Origin: Limimaricola sp964022235
Lineage (GTDB): Bacteria; Pseudomonadota; Alphaproteobacteria; Rhodobacterales; Rhodobacteraceae
DNA: 64,000 nt
Direction: 5' to 3'
Assembly (NCBI RefSeq): GCF_964022235.1
Contig: NZ_CAXHZL010000009.1
Span: 98,741-162,740 of the forward strand
Part shown: piece after piece, positions 42,567 to 51,720 of the stretch
Layout: every line of letters begins with the position of its first letter
Numbering within the stretch: position 1 is the first letter of the stretch
Made by a program: the position numbers and the translations under genes
Notes under the pieces: model-generated
Seen by the model: only the letters and a program-made list of their open reading frames with translations
Database searches by the model: none
What the model was told of the DNA's origin: nothing

Positions 42567-43727
42567 ATGAAGAAGATATTGGTACTGGCGCCTCAACCTT
42601 TCTTCGTTCCGCGCGGGACGCCCATTGCGGTGCGCAATCTCCTGAAGGTCCTCTCCGCCGAGGGGCATCACTGCGACGCGATCGTGTACGCGGAAGGCGT
42701 CGATCCCGGCGACGAAGGATACAGGGTACTTCGCGTTCCGTCGCTTCCCGGCACACGGAATATGCCCCCCGGCTTTTCCATCAAGAAGATCATTGCGGAT
42801 ATCGGCCTGACCTGGCTTGCGATACGGCAGCTGCATAAGGGCTCCTACGACTTGGTCATCGCGGTCGAAGAGGCGGCCTTTATCGCAATGCTGCTACGAC
42901 CGGTATTCGGGGTGCCATTTGTTTATGACATGGACAGTTCAATCCCCGAACAGCTGGATGACAAGTTCGGCCTGCCTCGGTGGCTCCGGGCCAGCGTGGC
43001 TTATGTCGAGCAGCGCGCCGCGCGCGCGAGTATCGGCGCGCTGACCTGTTGCCGTGCGCTGCAATCGACCATGGAAGACTATGCGCCCGGACTGCCCGTG
43101 CAGACGATCGAAGACGTCTCACTTGTCGCGGACTCCGGCGAAGTGCCGCCGGACTGCCAGTTCGAAGAACCGATCGTCATGTATATCGGCAACTTGGAGG
43201 GGTATCAGGGGGTCGATCTGTTGATCGAAGGTTTCGCGAGAGCGATCGCAACCGGACGCACTGCCCGGCTCGTCATCATTGGCGGGACGGATGCGCACAT
43301 CGCAGCCCATGCCGCGTTGGCGGGCCGGCTGGGCATAAGCGGCCAAGTCAGCTTGCTTGGTCCACGCCCGGTCGAATTTATCACGGACTACCTCGGGGCC
43401 GCCGCGATAGTCGCCTCGCCACGCACGCAGGGGCGCAACACGCCGATGAAAGTCTACTCCTATCTCGACAGCGGCAGCCCATTGATCGCGACACGCCTGC
43501 CGACCCACACGCAGGTTCTCGACGACTCCATCGCGATGTTGGTTAACCCCGATGCCGAAGACATGGCGCGGGGGCTGGGCGCGCTGCTCGATGCACCGGA
43601 ACTACGCGACCAGCTGGCCGCCTCGGCGCAACAGAGGGTGGATGCGGAATTCAGCCCCGCGGCCTACCGGCGCAAGTTGCTCGGCTTCTTCGATGGACAT
43701 ATCCTGCCGCAGCTTTCGAAGGTCTGA
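42567..43727 (+). CDS. GT4-type glycosyltransferase
   Basis: This 386-residue enzyme has a GT-B fold. The N-terminal domain starts KKILVLAPQPFFVPRGTPIAVRN, and the C-terminal domain has YIGNLEGYQGVDLLIEGFA and the donor-binding SPRTQGRNTPMKVYSYLDSG. It is soluble and would add one sugar in EPS repeat-unit assembly. GCAGGG lies just before the ATG. Donor and linkage cannot be read. Confidence 0.9.
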   Translation: MKKILVLAPQPFFVPRGTPIAVRNLLKVLSAEGHHCDAIVYAEGVDPGDEGYRVLRVPSLPGTRNMPPGFSIKKIIADIGLTWLAIRQLHKGSYDLVIAVEEAAFIAMLLRPVFGVPFVYDMDSSIPEQLDDKFGLPRWLRASVAYVEQRAARASIGALTCCRALQSTMEDYAPGLPVQTIEDVSLVADSGEVPPDCQFEEPIVMYIGNLEGYQGVDLLIEGFARAIATGRTARLVIIGGTDAHIAAHAALAGRLGISGQVSLLGPRPVEFITDYLGAAAIVASPRTQGRNTPMKVYSYLDSGSPLIATRLPTHTQVLDDSIAMLVNPDAEDMARGLGALLDAPELRDQLAASAQQRVDAEFSPAAYRRKLLGFFDGHILPQLSKV

Positions 43728-43733
43728 GTTGGC

Positions 43734-44645
43734 TCAGGCATAGCCGAGATGTGACAGCCAGCGATCGAATTTGGCCGGGGCCGTTGCCAGTTCGCCCTTG
43801 CCAATCTCGCCTCGCCATTTGCCGACTGATGAGGTGGAAATGGCGCGCCCCACGCCGGCATGATGTTGCAACTGCTCAACATCGCCGAGCTGTCCGACGT
43901 TGGTCGACAGCATCGCGGGGGTGAAGGTCAGCCCAGCCCAAGTAAATACATTGGCAAACACGGTTTCCGGGTCGGCAACGAGATCCTCGTAGCGCACCTG
44001 CAGCACGTGAGGGGACCAACGAGCGAGGCGGGCGCAGGCGCCGTTTGCCTCGCCCCATCGAAGCGCGGCGGCCTCGAAAGTCGGGATGAGTCCCGCTTTG
44101 CGGTAGGAGAGAGCTACATCGCGGCCGTCCCGGACAAGCCAGAGATACCGCGCCTCGGGAAAGGTCCGAGCGATAGATGGCAGGTGGTAGGTATTCCACG
44201 GGGTCTTGTCGCCCCAGCGCGTTGCACTCGAATTCGAAGCGCGCGCGAGGTAATGGTAAAACGCCTCAATCAACGGTCGAAGACGCTGGGGCCGCAATTG
44301 CTGCGCTTCGGCGGCGAACCCGTTGAGATTGGGCAGCTCGAAGGTCGGCCAATGGTGATGCTTCTCGAAATGGGCGCAGAAAAGCCATATCTGTTCGCGC
44401 CAGCTCAGTGTCCAGGCGCGCGGCCAGAGAGTTATCAACTCTCCGAGAACAAAAGTCTCGGGAGGAATGTAGATCTGGCCCGAAGCCATTAGCACGCGCC
44501 TGACGAGCGTATTGCCGCTCCGCCCGGAGCCGATGACAAAAAGCGGGCTTTCCGCGGAAGCCGGTGTAAAGCGCAACCGCGGCAGTGCCGCGACATGAGA
44601 GCGGCGAACCAGCCCGGTCGTCACGCTGTGTAGGCGCGGTCTCAC
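43734..44645 (-). CDS. Sulfotransferase family protein (EPS locus, 1)
   Basis: The 303-residue protein has the PAPS 5'-phosphosulfate loop FVIGSGRSGNTLVRRVL (about 36-52) and the 3'-phosphate-binding segment YLWLVRDGRDVALSYRKAG. It probably transfers sulfate from PAPS to a sugar hydroxyl of the polysaccharide. GTG start overlaps the upstream glycosyltransferase stop (GTGA), so the two are coupled. No PAPS-synthesis genes are in the window. Confidence 0.85.
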   Translation of the reverse strand: MRPRLHSVTTGLVRRSHVAALPRLRFTPASAESPLFVIGSGRSGNTLVRRVLMASGQIYIPPETFVLGELITLWPRAWTLSWREQIWLFCAHFEKHHHWPTFELPNLNGFAAEAQQLRPQRLRPLIEAFYHYLARASNSSATRWGDKTPWNTYHLPSIARTFPEARYLWLVRDGRDVALSYRKAGLIPTFEAAALRWGEANGACARLARWSPHVLQVRYEDLVADPETVFANVFTWAGLTFTPAMLSTNVGQLGDVEQLQHHAGVGRAISTSSVGKWRGEIGKGELATAPAKFDRWLSHLGYA

Positions 44646-45796
44646 CCTGTTCCCCCTGCAATACGGCGCCGGTAGTGGCCGGCCAGCTTGTGTGCGACCA
44701 AGCCCGGCGAGGCGGCCGCGCCGGAGCGGTCACGTACGCCCTTATCCGATACGATCAACTCCAGCCTTCGACCGAGGCTCTGGGAGCCGTAGTTTGCGGC
44801 CATCTTGTCACGGACCTCTGTCGCGCGCTGACGGGCCAATGCGGGGTTCGCGGCCAGTCGATCAACCGCAGAGGCGACTTCGGAGGGGGTGCAATAGCTT
44901 GCCAGGTCACCGAAAGTCCGCCTCAATCGCGGATCGAGAAGGAGCGGGCGTCCGCAGAGTGCGGCCTCCACCACCGTCCTGCCGAAGGCCTCCTCAATCC
45001 CGGGGTGGTAGAAATAAACGAATATGTCTAGAGAGTTGAGGAAATCCGCCACCGGCTCCTCGCCGAAGGCGAGGATGTCCCAGCGCTGGGGATGCGCGCC
45101 GATCTTCTTGAGCGCTTCTACTGGACATCCCATCACGCGCACCTTCAGATCCGGACCGGCCGGGTAGGCAGCGTCGTTCTCGGCACCAGTCGCAGGAAAC
45201 TTGAGCGTGTCGACCCGACTGTGCCGTCCGATCACCGTCGGACCATTACCCGAGAACGGCGCGCGGAGGACTGGCCAATCCTCGGTCGCGAAAATGTTCG
45301 GCCAGTCCATCGAGCTTTGCACCACAAGTGGCGCAAAGGATGCGAGCTGGGCTCGGACATAGGGAGAGACTGGTGCGAAGCGCGCCGAGATGCCCAAGGC
45401 TGCGCGGGCCCGCCGGATCGCGCCGACTGGGTTGTACTCTAGCGAGCCGTCCGACCGGAAAGGCGGGTGATGAGCCACGAGCAGAGCGCGCCTGACCGAC
45501 AGCCGGGCCCGTTCTTCGATGCCCCGCGAAAAGACAAGCGGGTGATGCAGAAACGCAACGTCACCGCGAGCCCGGCAGCCTGGGGATAGGGCGGTCACGC
45601 CAGGCAGATCGCGCAGCGCCAGCGCCTTGGTGTTTGCGACGTCGCGGCTGTCGTCGAGATAGGCGGACCGTACGAAGAGCAAGCCAATCTTCAGGCCGAG
45701 TGCCGACATCGCCGTGACATCGGAGACGAGCGCGGCGGTACTACCCCCGGCAAAGCGCGGGTCGGCAACCACGAGGCAATCGAACGTCTCATCCAT
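44642..45796 (-). CDS. Glycosyltransferase (GT-B, group 1-like)
   Basis: This 384-residue protein begins MDETFDCLVVADPRFAGGS. Its C-terminal part has DIFVYFYHPGIEEAFGRTVVEAALCGRPLLLDPRLRRTF, containing the E-x7-E-like donor motif FGRTVVEAALCGRP of GT4 enzymes. The ATG at 45796 starts conserved sequence; the frame extends upstream without family features. It lies 2 nt after the next upstream GT2 gene. Confidence 0.8.
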   Translation of the reverse strand: MDETFDCLVVADPRFAGGSTAALVSDVTAMSALGLKIGLLFVRSAYLDDSRDVANTKALALRDLPGVTALSPGCRARGDVAFLHHPLVFSRGIEERARLSVRRALLVAHHPPFRSDGSLEYNPVGAIRRARAALGISARFAPVSPYVRAQLASFAPLVVQSSMDWPNIFATEDWPVLRAPFSGNGPTVIGRHSRVDTLKFPATGAENDAAYPAGPDLKVRVMGCPVEALKKIGAHPQRWDILAFGEEPVADFLNSLDIFVYFYHPGIEEAFGRTVVEAALCGRPLLLDPRLRRTFGDLASYCTPSEVASAVDRLAANPALARQRATEVRDKMAANYGSQSLGRRLELIVSDKGVRDRSGAAASPGLVAHKLAGHYRRRIAGGTG

Positions 45797-45798
45797 GG

Positions 45799-46770
45799 CT
45801 ACCCCATTCCAACCCGTTGCCTGACCCTTGTGATCGACTCCCTTGTCAGCCGGCTGAGCAGGTCCGCGACGACGCGCGGGGGTGCCCAGAAGCAGCGCGC
45901 CGCAGCGACCGGGTCTGCATCGCGAACCGCGTCGATCAGCTGTCGCCATGCGAGTTTCCGGCGCTGCTCCAGCAGATGTGCCTCAAGAGCCTGCTTGGTG
46001 GTAGCAGGCAGATCCTGTCGGCAGAGCATATCGCGATCGGCCGCTGCGAGCCGGGCGTGTACATCGGTCGCGTGCCTCCCCGACAGTGACGTGGATCGCA
46101 CCGTGGCCACGTAGCCAGCCGGTGGGACCAGCACGAACACCGCGCCCTCGAGCAATGCCTTCGTATAGAGCACGTAATCCTCGCCAAGCCGAATGGCTTC
46201 GTCGTAGCGTAACTCATTCTGCAGCAGGAACTGGCGTCGCATCAGCGGCTTTAGAAACCCCATTTCCCGGCGCCCGCCATGCTCCGCTGTGAGATTGGAG
46301 GAGATAAATCGCCCTGCCGAAAGGATTTGCGGATCATCCACATCGCCGAGCATTGCTCGGCGTTCCGAGACGGGTGCGCCCTCATCGATCTTCCAGATGT
46401 CGTCGGCTACAAAATCCGCATGGCGGTGCCGGGCAAAAGCGAGCAGCGCAGCAAGTCGCCCGGACTCCATCCAGTCGTCGGAATCGAGCACGGTGACCCA
46501 TTCCGCTCGGCTTTCGACCAAGGCGCGGTTCCGCGCGGCAGCAGGGCCTTGGTTATAAGCTTGCCGCAGAACCTTTAAGCGCGGTTCGCGTATGGCCAGT
46601 TCCTCGACGAGTGCCAGCGTTCGGTCCGATGAGCAGTCGTCGACCACGACGATCTCGAGCGGCACAGTTTGGTCCAGAGCCGATCTGATGGCTCGAACGA
46701 CCGTGGCTTGGGCGTTCCAAGCCGCCATGATAACGGTGACCTCCGGGGTGACCGTCCCGTCCTCATTCAT
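45799..46770 (-). CDS. GT2 glycosyltransferase, ExoO-like
   Basis: The 323-residue GT-A enzyme has VTVIMAAWNAQATVVRAIRSA, VVDDCSSDRTLAL and the D-x-D region VTVLDSDDWMESGRLA, with an E-D motif in RLGEDYVLYTKALLEG. It is close in pattern to ExoO of succinoglycan synthesis. The ATG at 46770 overlaps the GH16 stop by 8 nt. It is soluble or peripheral and would add glucose or another hexose to the lipid-linked unit. Confidence 0.9.
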   Translation of the reverse strand: MNEDGTVTPEVTVIMAAWNAQATVVRAIRSALDQTVPLEIVVVDDCSSDRTLALVEELAIREPRLKVLRQAYNQGPAAARNRALVESRAEWVTVLDSDDWMESGRLAALLAFARHRHADFVADDIWKIDEGAPVSERRAMLGDVDDPQILSAGRFISSNLTAEHGGRREMGFLKPLMRRQFLLQNELRYDEAIRLGEDYVLYTKALLEGAVFVLVPPAGYVATVRSTSLSGRHATDVHARLAAADRDMLCRQDLPATTKQALEAHLLEQRRKLAWRQLIDAVRDADPVAAARCFWAPPRVVADLLSRLTRESITRVRQRVGMG

Positions 46771-47623
46771 CGGAGTGCACCGTGGATGCACGCTCATCCG
46801 AGCATGAAGGCGCCTGCTCGTGCGGCAGGCGATATGAAATGCAGTAATATTTGGCGAGGCTTTCGGTGCTCTGATCGGCCCATCCAGCCCAATGCGTTTG
46901 GCCTCGCCCTCCGGTCCAGATGTCGAAATAGATACGCCCCGGAATGTCGGGAAGCACACGATCTTTAGCCTCGATACGGTAGATCTCGCGACCGTTCACA
47001 AACCATATAATTCGATCGGGAAGCCAGTCGAACGCATACACGTTCGGCCCGGCGGCGGCGTCGAGGCCTAAATCGATCCACTTGCCCGGCAACCGCTCGC
47101 CCTTGGCGAATCGATTGACCCAGACCTTCGTGGTATCGCGACCGAGAAACTCGAAATCTATTTCGTCATGTGGGTCACCGAAATAGGGCCCGGTATATGT
47201 GAAAAAGCTGGAAATAACGCCGTTGCCTCGCCCGGCCGTCATCTCTACCTCGTAATGGCCGTAATGGGTGCGTCTCTGGCGCTGCACCTGCCCGCCAAAG
47301 AAATTCTTGTCCGATTCCGCGGGGGCAGGATAAAGTCGCAACTCGAGCGGCATCCCTTTGAGGCCGCCGCTGGTCACCGCATTGCGGGTCCAGGCCGTTC
47401 TCAAGCCCGGTGAGCGAACTGCAAAATTACTTATCTGCCAGCCGTCAGGCAAGGGGTCGCCGTTGTCGAACCTCGAAAGGAAGCTGCCTTCTGGTTGCGC
47501 GTTGGCCGATCGCGCCGATAGCACGGCCAAAACTAGACCAAAGGCCGAACCTAGCATGCACACGAAACACAATCGCCAAATTGTTTTGCGCGAAACGACA
47601 TATATCATCGCGGGCGGGACCAT
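46763..47623 (-). CDS. GH16 beta-glycanase (ExoK-like)
   Basis: This 286-residue secreted enzyme has an N-terminal signal segment (LCFVCMLGSAFGLVLAVLS) and the GH16 catalytic motif HDEIDFEFLGRD with the E-x-D-x-E residues. ExoK-type glycanases cut nascent beta-glucan-like EPS and set polymer length. The start is uncertain: ATG 47623 or 47608 fit the signal peptide, neither with a good ribosome-binding site. It is divergent from the next gene with almost no gap. Confidence 0.9.
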   Translation of the reverse strand: MVPPAMIYVVSRKTIWRLCFVCMLGSAFGLVLAVLSARSANAQPEGSFLSRFDNGDPLPDGWQISNFAVRSPGLRTAWTRNAVTSGGLKGMPLELRLYPAPAESDKNFFGGQVQRQRRTHYGHYEVEMTAGRGNGVISSFFTYTGPYFGDPHDEIDFEFLGRDTTKVWVNRFAKGERLPGKWIDLGLDAAAGPNVYAFDWLPDRIIWFVNGREIYRIEAKDRVLPDIPGRIYFDIWTGGRGQTHWAGWADQSTESLAKYYCISYRLPHEQAPSCSDERASTVHSDE

Positions 47624-47642
47624 TCTTTGACAAAGTGAGCGT

Positions 47643-48596
47643 ATGACGAATGACAAGGTCGTTGCAACGGTCATTATTGCGGCGTGGTGCGCCGAAGCCT
47701 GGCTTGCCAAGAGTGTGCGCGGTGCCTTGGCTCAGAATGTCTCTGGGCTCGAAGTGATCGTTGTCGACGACGCATCGACTGATGGCACCTGGCGTGTGGC
47801 GCGAGGGCTCGCAACGGCCGACTCGCGGGTCCGGACCGTATCACTTGATCGCAACGGGGGGCCCGCCCGTGCGCGCAACGTGGCCATCGAGATGGCACGG
47901 GGAGAATGGATTGCCGTTCTGGACAGCGATGACGACATGCGGCCCGGGCGCCTGCACAGTCTGATCGGAACGGCCGAACGCCTGAAGGCAGATTGCATCT
48001 ATGACGATCTCGTACCAGTGGCTCCGGACGGCCGCTTGCTGGGAGCCAGTCACCTTGCAGATATGGGTATCCACGAGCCAGAGCAGTGGACGCTGGAGCG
48101 GTTTCTGTCGGGGTGTCGTGCCCGCCCCGGGCAGCCCGCCTTAGGCTATCTAAAGCCGGTTATCCGCCGCAGTTTCCTCGACCGGACCGGTCTTCGCTAC
48201 GACCAGTCGCTGCACAATGGCGAAGATTTCCATCTCGTTGCGGAATTGCTCGCGCAAGGGGGGAACCTTTGGTTTGTACCGGAAGCGGGTTACTTCTACA
48301 CACAGCGTGACGCGTCGGTATCGCGGCGGTTGGACCCGACCCATGGGCGCGCGCTCATGGTGGCCGACCAGAGTTTTCGCAAGCGTCATGCCGACAGCTT
48401 GACCCCTGAGGTCAAGCGTATCCTGCGTGAACGCACGAGAAACCTAGCTGATATGCTGGCCATGGAGGTGGCCGCCCGGGACATGAGGTCGGGGCGCTTG
48501 GGGCACGCAGCTGTCACCCTGTCGATGCGGCCAGCCGCTGCCGTTCGTCTGGGAGGGCTAATGTTGCGAAAGATGTGGCAACGCAAGGCAGTTTGA
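47643..48596 (+). CDS. GT2 glycosyltransferase, ExoO-like (second copy)
   Basis: The 317-residue GT-A enzyme has VIVVDDASTDGTWRVARGLA, the LDRNGGPARARNVAIEMARG segment and D-x-D in IAVLDSDDDMRPGRL, again ExoO-like. It ends with a basic membrane-associating tail. It is paralogous in pattern to the gene at 45799 but reads the other way. Confidence 0.9.
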   Translation: MTNDKVVATVIIAAWCAEAWLAKSVRGALAQNVSGLEVIVVDDASTDGTWRVARGLATADSRVRTVSLDRNGGPARARNVAIEMARGEWIAVLDSDDDMRPGRLHSLIGTAERLKADCIYDDLVPVAPDGRLLGASHLADMGIHEPEQWTLERFLSGCRARPGQPALGYLKPVIRRSFLDRTGLRYDQSLHNGEDFHLVAELLAQGGNLWFVPEAGYFYTQRDASVSRRLDPTHGRALMVADQSFRKRHADSLTPEVKRILRERTRNLADMLAMEVAARDMRSGRLGHAAVTLSMRPAAAVRLGGLMLRKMWQRKAV

Positions 48597-49065
48597 TGGG
48601 TGCTAGAGCCGACTGCGGAAGGGTGTCACAGATGGCCTAATGCACTCTGCATCAGCCGTGTGAAAGCCGAAGATTCTCTGACGAGGAGGCCCAACGGGGC
48701 AATAGCCCGCCACAGCGGGCGTCTTCGGCAAGGCACTTTGCTAAACAATCCGACTGCCTAGTGCGAAACGTGAGAATAGCTGCCCAATGATCTGACACGA
48801 TGCAGACGCAAACTGGAGAACGGTGATTGGCCCAAAAACTATGATTTGCACGCAACAGCCAAGCTGATCTAGCTTGAGCGGGGCAGATTCAAGTCGGAAT
48901 CGGTGCGGCCGCCAGAGCAATTCGCAGATTGTGCATCGCTGAAGCTGCAGTAGTTAAACGGCCGTGTGACAGGGAGGATCGGACATTGAGCGCCAACAGT
49001 GTGATGACCGGTCACAGCTTCGACGGTTCGAAGGCCCTTTGCCCTTCGGCGAAGCAGAAAAACTC
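48597..49065. other. 469-bp gap in the EPS locus
   Basis: No supported gene was found. A short GCCCGC-CACA-GCGGGC hairpin lies near 48707-48722. Codons upstream of 49066 are open to a TTG at 49039. The rest shows no repeat or IS end that I can recognise. Confidence 0.4.
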
Positions 49066-50631
49066 ATGACCGAGTCCGTCGGCAAATCATACCCGCCAAC
49101 CCCTTTTGTCTTGATTTTCTTCCTAGCGACCGCCGCTGCGTTCCGTGCAGGGCTGTTGACGGCTCCAGGAGAATTCGACGAATTCTATCACCTGCTCGCC
49201 GGAAAGGGGATCCTCGATTTCGGGGTGCCGAGGATTCTGGACGGCGAATATTGGCGCGGCGCGATATTCACGCGATTAATTGCAGAGCTATTCCGCCTTA
49301 CCGGATCGGATGCGTTGCCCATGGCCCGCGCGGTGTCGATGGTGGCGGGGACACTGGTGCCGGCGCTGGTCTTCCTCTGGGCGGAACGAAATGCCGGTTT
49401 CGCCGTCGCATTCCTCGCCGCCGCGTTTGCTGTCGTTTGGCCACAAGGCATTATCGAGTCCCAACTCGCGCGCTTTTACTCCCTTCATACCTTGAGCTTC
49501 CTATCGGGTGCAGCGGCTTTCTATCTTTTACTAATGGATGGGCGACCCAAACTTATTCTGGCCCTCGTTACTGTGTTGAGCTGGTATCTGGCAGTCCGGT
49601 TGCAGATCAGCTCGCTCATCGGCATCGGGGGCGCCTGCCTTGGTGGGGCGCTCGTCCTGTGGTCTCGCAGCCGCTGGTCTTTCTGGCAGGGAATCGCCTT
49701 TATGTCGGTCATTGCCGCTTCGGCTCTCCTAGCTTTGGTCCTACTGGGCGGCACGGATGCGCCTGCAAAGGCTTGGGGCTTTTATCGCTGGACTCCTGGC
49801 CATGCCGCTCCACTGCGGGATTACTATGGGTTCTACTTTCAACAATTCGAGACGGATTACGGGGTGCTGTGGCTGGCCGGGTTAATCCTGGTGCCATTGG
49901 GACTGAGCGTGAACGCCCCGCTGGCAATTTTTTGCGCGGCGGTCTTTGGCGTGAGCTTCGTTGTCCATTCTTTCGGCGGCATGAAAGCCATGCGCTATAT
50001 ATCTTATGCGACACCGTTTCTGTTTGTTGCCTGGTCCCTAGGGCTTCGAGGTACCTATATTCTTCTCGTCGACAGACTTTCACCAAAGGTATCGGTTGGG
50101 ATTGTGTCAATCGCCGGACTCGCGATCATCAGTGCGACCGCATTCGTGCCGAGGTCACTTGAGCTTGCCGCTGGCCGGGGGATTCCGTCGCGGGGCGACT
50201 GGAGCCATGGTCTGGATGTGGTGGGCGATTGGCTAAGCCTCCCATTCGTCGCGACGACAAGAGAGCTTCATCATATCGCCTATCTTGGCAACTACGACAT
50301 TCTATTCAGCGCTAGTCGCCGTTCGGAACTGGATCCGCCCCACAACTACAGCGTGGATGTGAGAACTGGCCGTCCGGTTGTCGGAGACGTCGAAGAGATG
50401 GCACGTGTGATGCTCTGCGTACCGGAGGGGTTGCTCGTGACCACTCCGAATTGGTGGACCACCCAAGGTTGGGGCGATCGCATATTGCGAGAGCTTGCGG
50501 GCGAGGCCCCGGCGTTGACCACGCGCGAAGACGGGGCGCTCTTGGCGATCCGGTGGCGACACAAGTCGGTACCGCCGCAGAACTGCGAACTAACCCGCAA
50601 TCGTATTGTAGGCCGGCTTGCGCCAACTTAG
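49066..50631 (+). CDS. Polytopic membrane protein, GT39/ArnT-like glycosyltransferase
   Basis: The 521-residue protein has about ten to eleven hydrophobic helices and a soluble C-terminal domain. The first periplasmic loop contains PGEFDEFYHLLAGKG, in the position of the acidic catalytic residues of GT39/GT83 (PMT, ArnT) enzymes that use polyprenyl-linked donors. It may decorate the polymer in the periplasm, or could be a Wzy-like polymerase, which the window otherwise lacks. The ATG at 49066 is preferred to TTG 49039. Confidence 0.65.
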   Translation: MTESVGKSYPPTPFVLIFFLATAAAFRAGLLTAPGEFDEFYHLLAGKGILDFGVPRILDGEYWRGAIFTRLIAELFRLTGSDALPMARAVSMVAGTLVPALVFLWAERNAGFAVAFLAAAFAVVWPQGIIESQLARFYSLHTLSFLSGAAAFYLLLMDGRPKLILALVTVLSWYLAVRLQISSLIGIGGACLGGALVLWSRSRWSFWQGIAFMSVIAASALLALVLLGGTDAPAKAWGFYRWTPGHAAPLRDYYGFYFQQFETDYGVLWLAGLILVPLGLSVNAPLAIFCAAVFGVSFVVHSFGGMKAMRYISYATPFLFVAWSLGLRGTYILLVDRLSPKVSVGIVSIAGLAIISATAFVPRSLELAAGRGIPSRGDWSHGLDVVGDWLSLPFVATTRELHHIAYLGNYDILFSASRRSELDPPHNYSVDVRTGRPVVGDVEEMARVMLCVPEGLLVTTPNWWTTQGWGDRILRELAGEAPALTTREDGALLAIRWRHKSVPPQNCELTRNRIVGRLAPT

Positions 50632-50808
50632 GGTTTGGGCCCGCTTGACTCTCTCGGCATCGCCATTTCGTGGCCGTTGATACTCCAAAGGGCCGCGAGC
50701 CGGTTTTAGGGCCGACACTGGCCTAGACGAGAAAGGTGCAATCCGGCGGCCACATGCGACTTCTGTGCTCTGACAGCGAGGGCCGAGGGGCAGATCGGAG
50801 GATAGCTC

Positions 50809-51720
50809 TCAAATTTGCCCTTCCGTTTTGATCCCGTAAAGTTCCGCTTGCGCAAGATTGATGCAACCAGCGACGACTCCGGCATGCAGGATGCCCCGCA
50901 ACAGCCAGTAGTTGCGCCGCGGGGTCGACAAGGCGGTCGGGATCGCAGCCAGTCCACAGCTCAAGAGCTTGGCGCTGGCCGTTATGATCAACAAAATCTT
51001 TGCCCTGCGCCCGGAGGCGAAGGCGGCGAAGCTTTGCCCAGATCGGTATCTACGCCGTGCAAGCCACCTGAACGTCAGCCGATTTGCCTCGATTTCTTCT
51101 TTCACCACAGCATCAAGGCAGATTTCGAATCTGGCACCGATCTGATACAAATCAAGAAAAAACGCGGTGTCCTCGCCGCCCGAGCGCCCGCGTGATAGAT
51201 CGAAGCGCGCACCCGTCCAGGGGGCGCCGTTCCAACGCAACAGGGCATTGCAGGTATGGCCGGTAATGACGCTGCCCGCGTTCCTGGTCGGGATGTTGGA
51301 ATGATAGTCGCCGGCCCTTATCCAAGGCGGCGCGAGATCGCCGTATCTCGCAAGCGAGGGGCCGAAGACACCATCGGCGCTCGTGGCCTGTGCACAGTCC
51401 AACAGCGTCGCCAACCATCCCGGCTCCGCGATCTCGTCATCATCGAGAAAGGCGACCCAGTCGACATCGCCCGCGGCTTCGAGCCCGGCATTCCTTGCAA
51501 TGGATATGTTTCCCGCCGGGGCATGGACATAGCTCACCGGCCATATGGCCTTAGTCGCGGCCGCTTCGATCGCAGGGCGGGCGGTGTCGGTTGTGTCATT
51601 GTCGACCACAATGATCCGAAGCCGCATTCTATCCGGCAAACTCTGTCTATCGACCGAGTGCAAGGTCTCGACGACCTGCGGCCTACGAAACGTACACATG
51701 GTGACCGCGACGGTGGTCAT
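50809..51720 (-). CDS. GT2 glycosyltransferase, ExoM-like
   Basis: The 303-residue enzyme begins MTTVAVTMCTFRRPQVVETL and has RIIVVDNDTTDTARP and the D-D-D motif AFLDDDEIAEPGWL, the pattern of ExoM in succinoglycan synthesis. A C-terminal hydrophobic segment may anchor it. ATGA overlap couples it to the upstream ExoA-like gene. Confidence 0.85.
   Translation of the reverse strand: MTTVAVTMCTFRRPQVVETLHSVDRQSLPDRMRLRIIVVDNDTTDTARPAIEAAATKAIWPVSYVHAPAGNISIARNAGLEAAGDVDWVAFLDDDEIAEPGWLATLLDCAQATSADGVFGPSLARYGDLAPPWIRAGDYHSNIPTRNAGSVITGHTCNALLRWNGAPWTGARFDLSRGRSGGEDTAFFLDLYQIGARFEICLDAVVKEEIEANRLTFRWLARRRYRSGQSFAAFASGRRAKILLIITASAKLLSCGLAAIPTALSTPRRNYWLLRGILHAGVVAGCINLAQAELYGIKTEGQI

Noticed and set aside
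42217..42570. Small plus-strand frames upstream of the GT4 gene
   Set aside because: None has a ribosome-binding site or homology; the region looks like divergent regulatory DNA.
48652..48855. 67-residue minus-strand frame in the EPS gap
   Set aside because: Composition is random-like (Cys, His and Trp rich), with no ribosome-binding site.
50302..50626. Overlapping short minus-strand frames at the end of the membrane glycosyltransferase gene
   Set aside because: They are shadows of the plus-strand soluble C-terminal domain.
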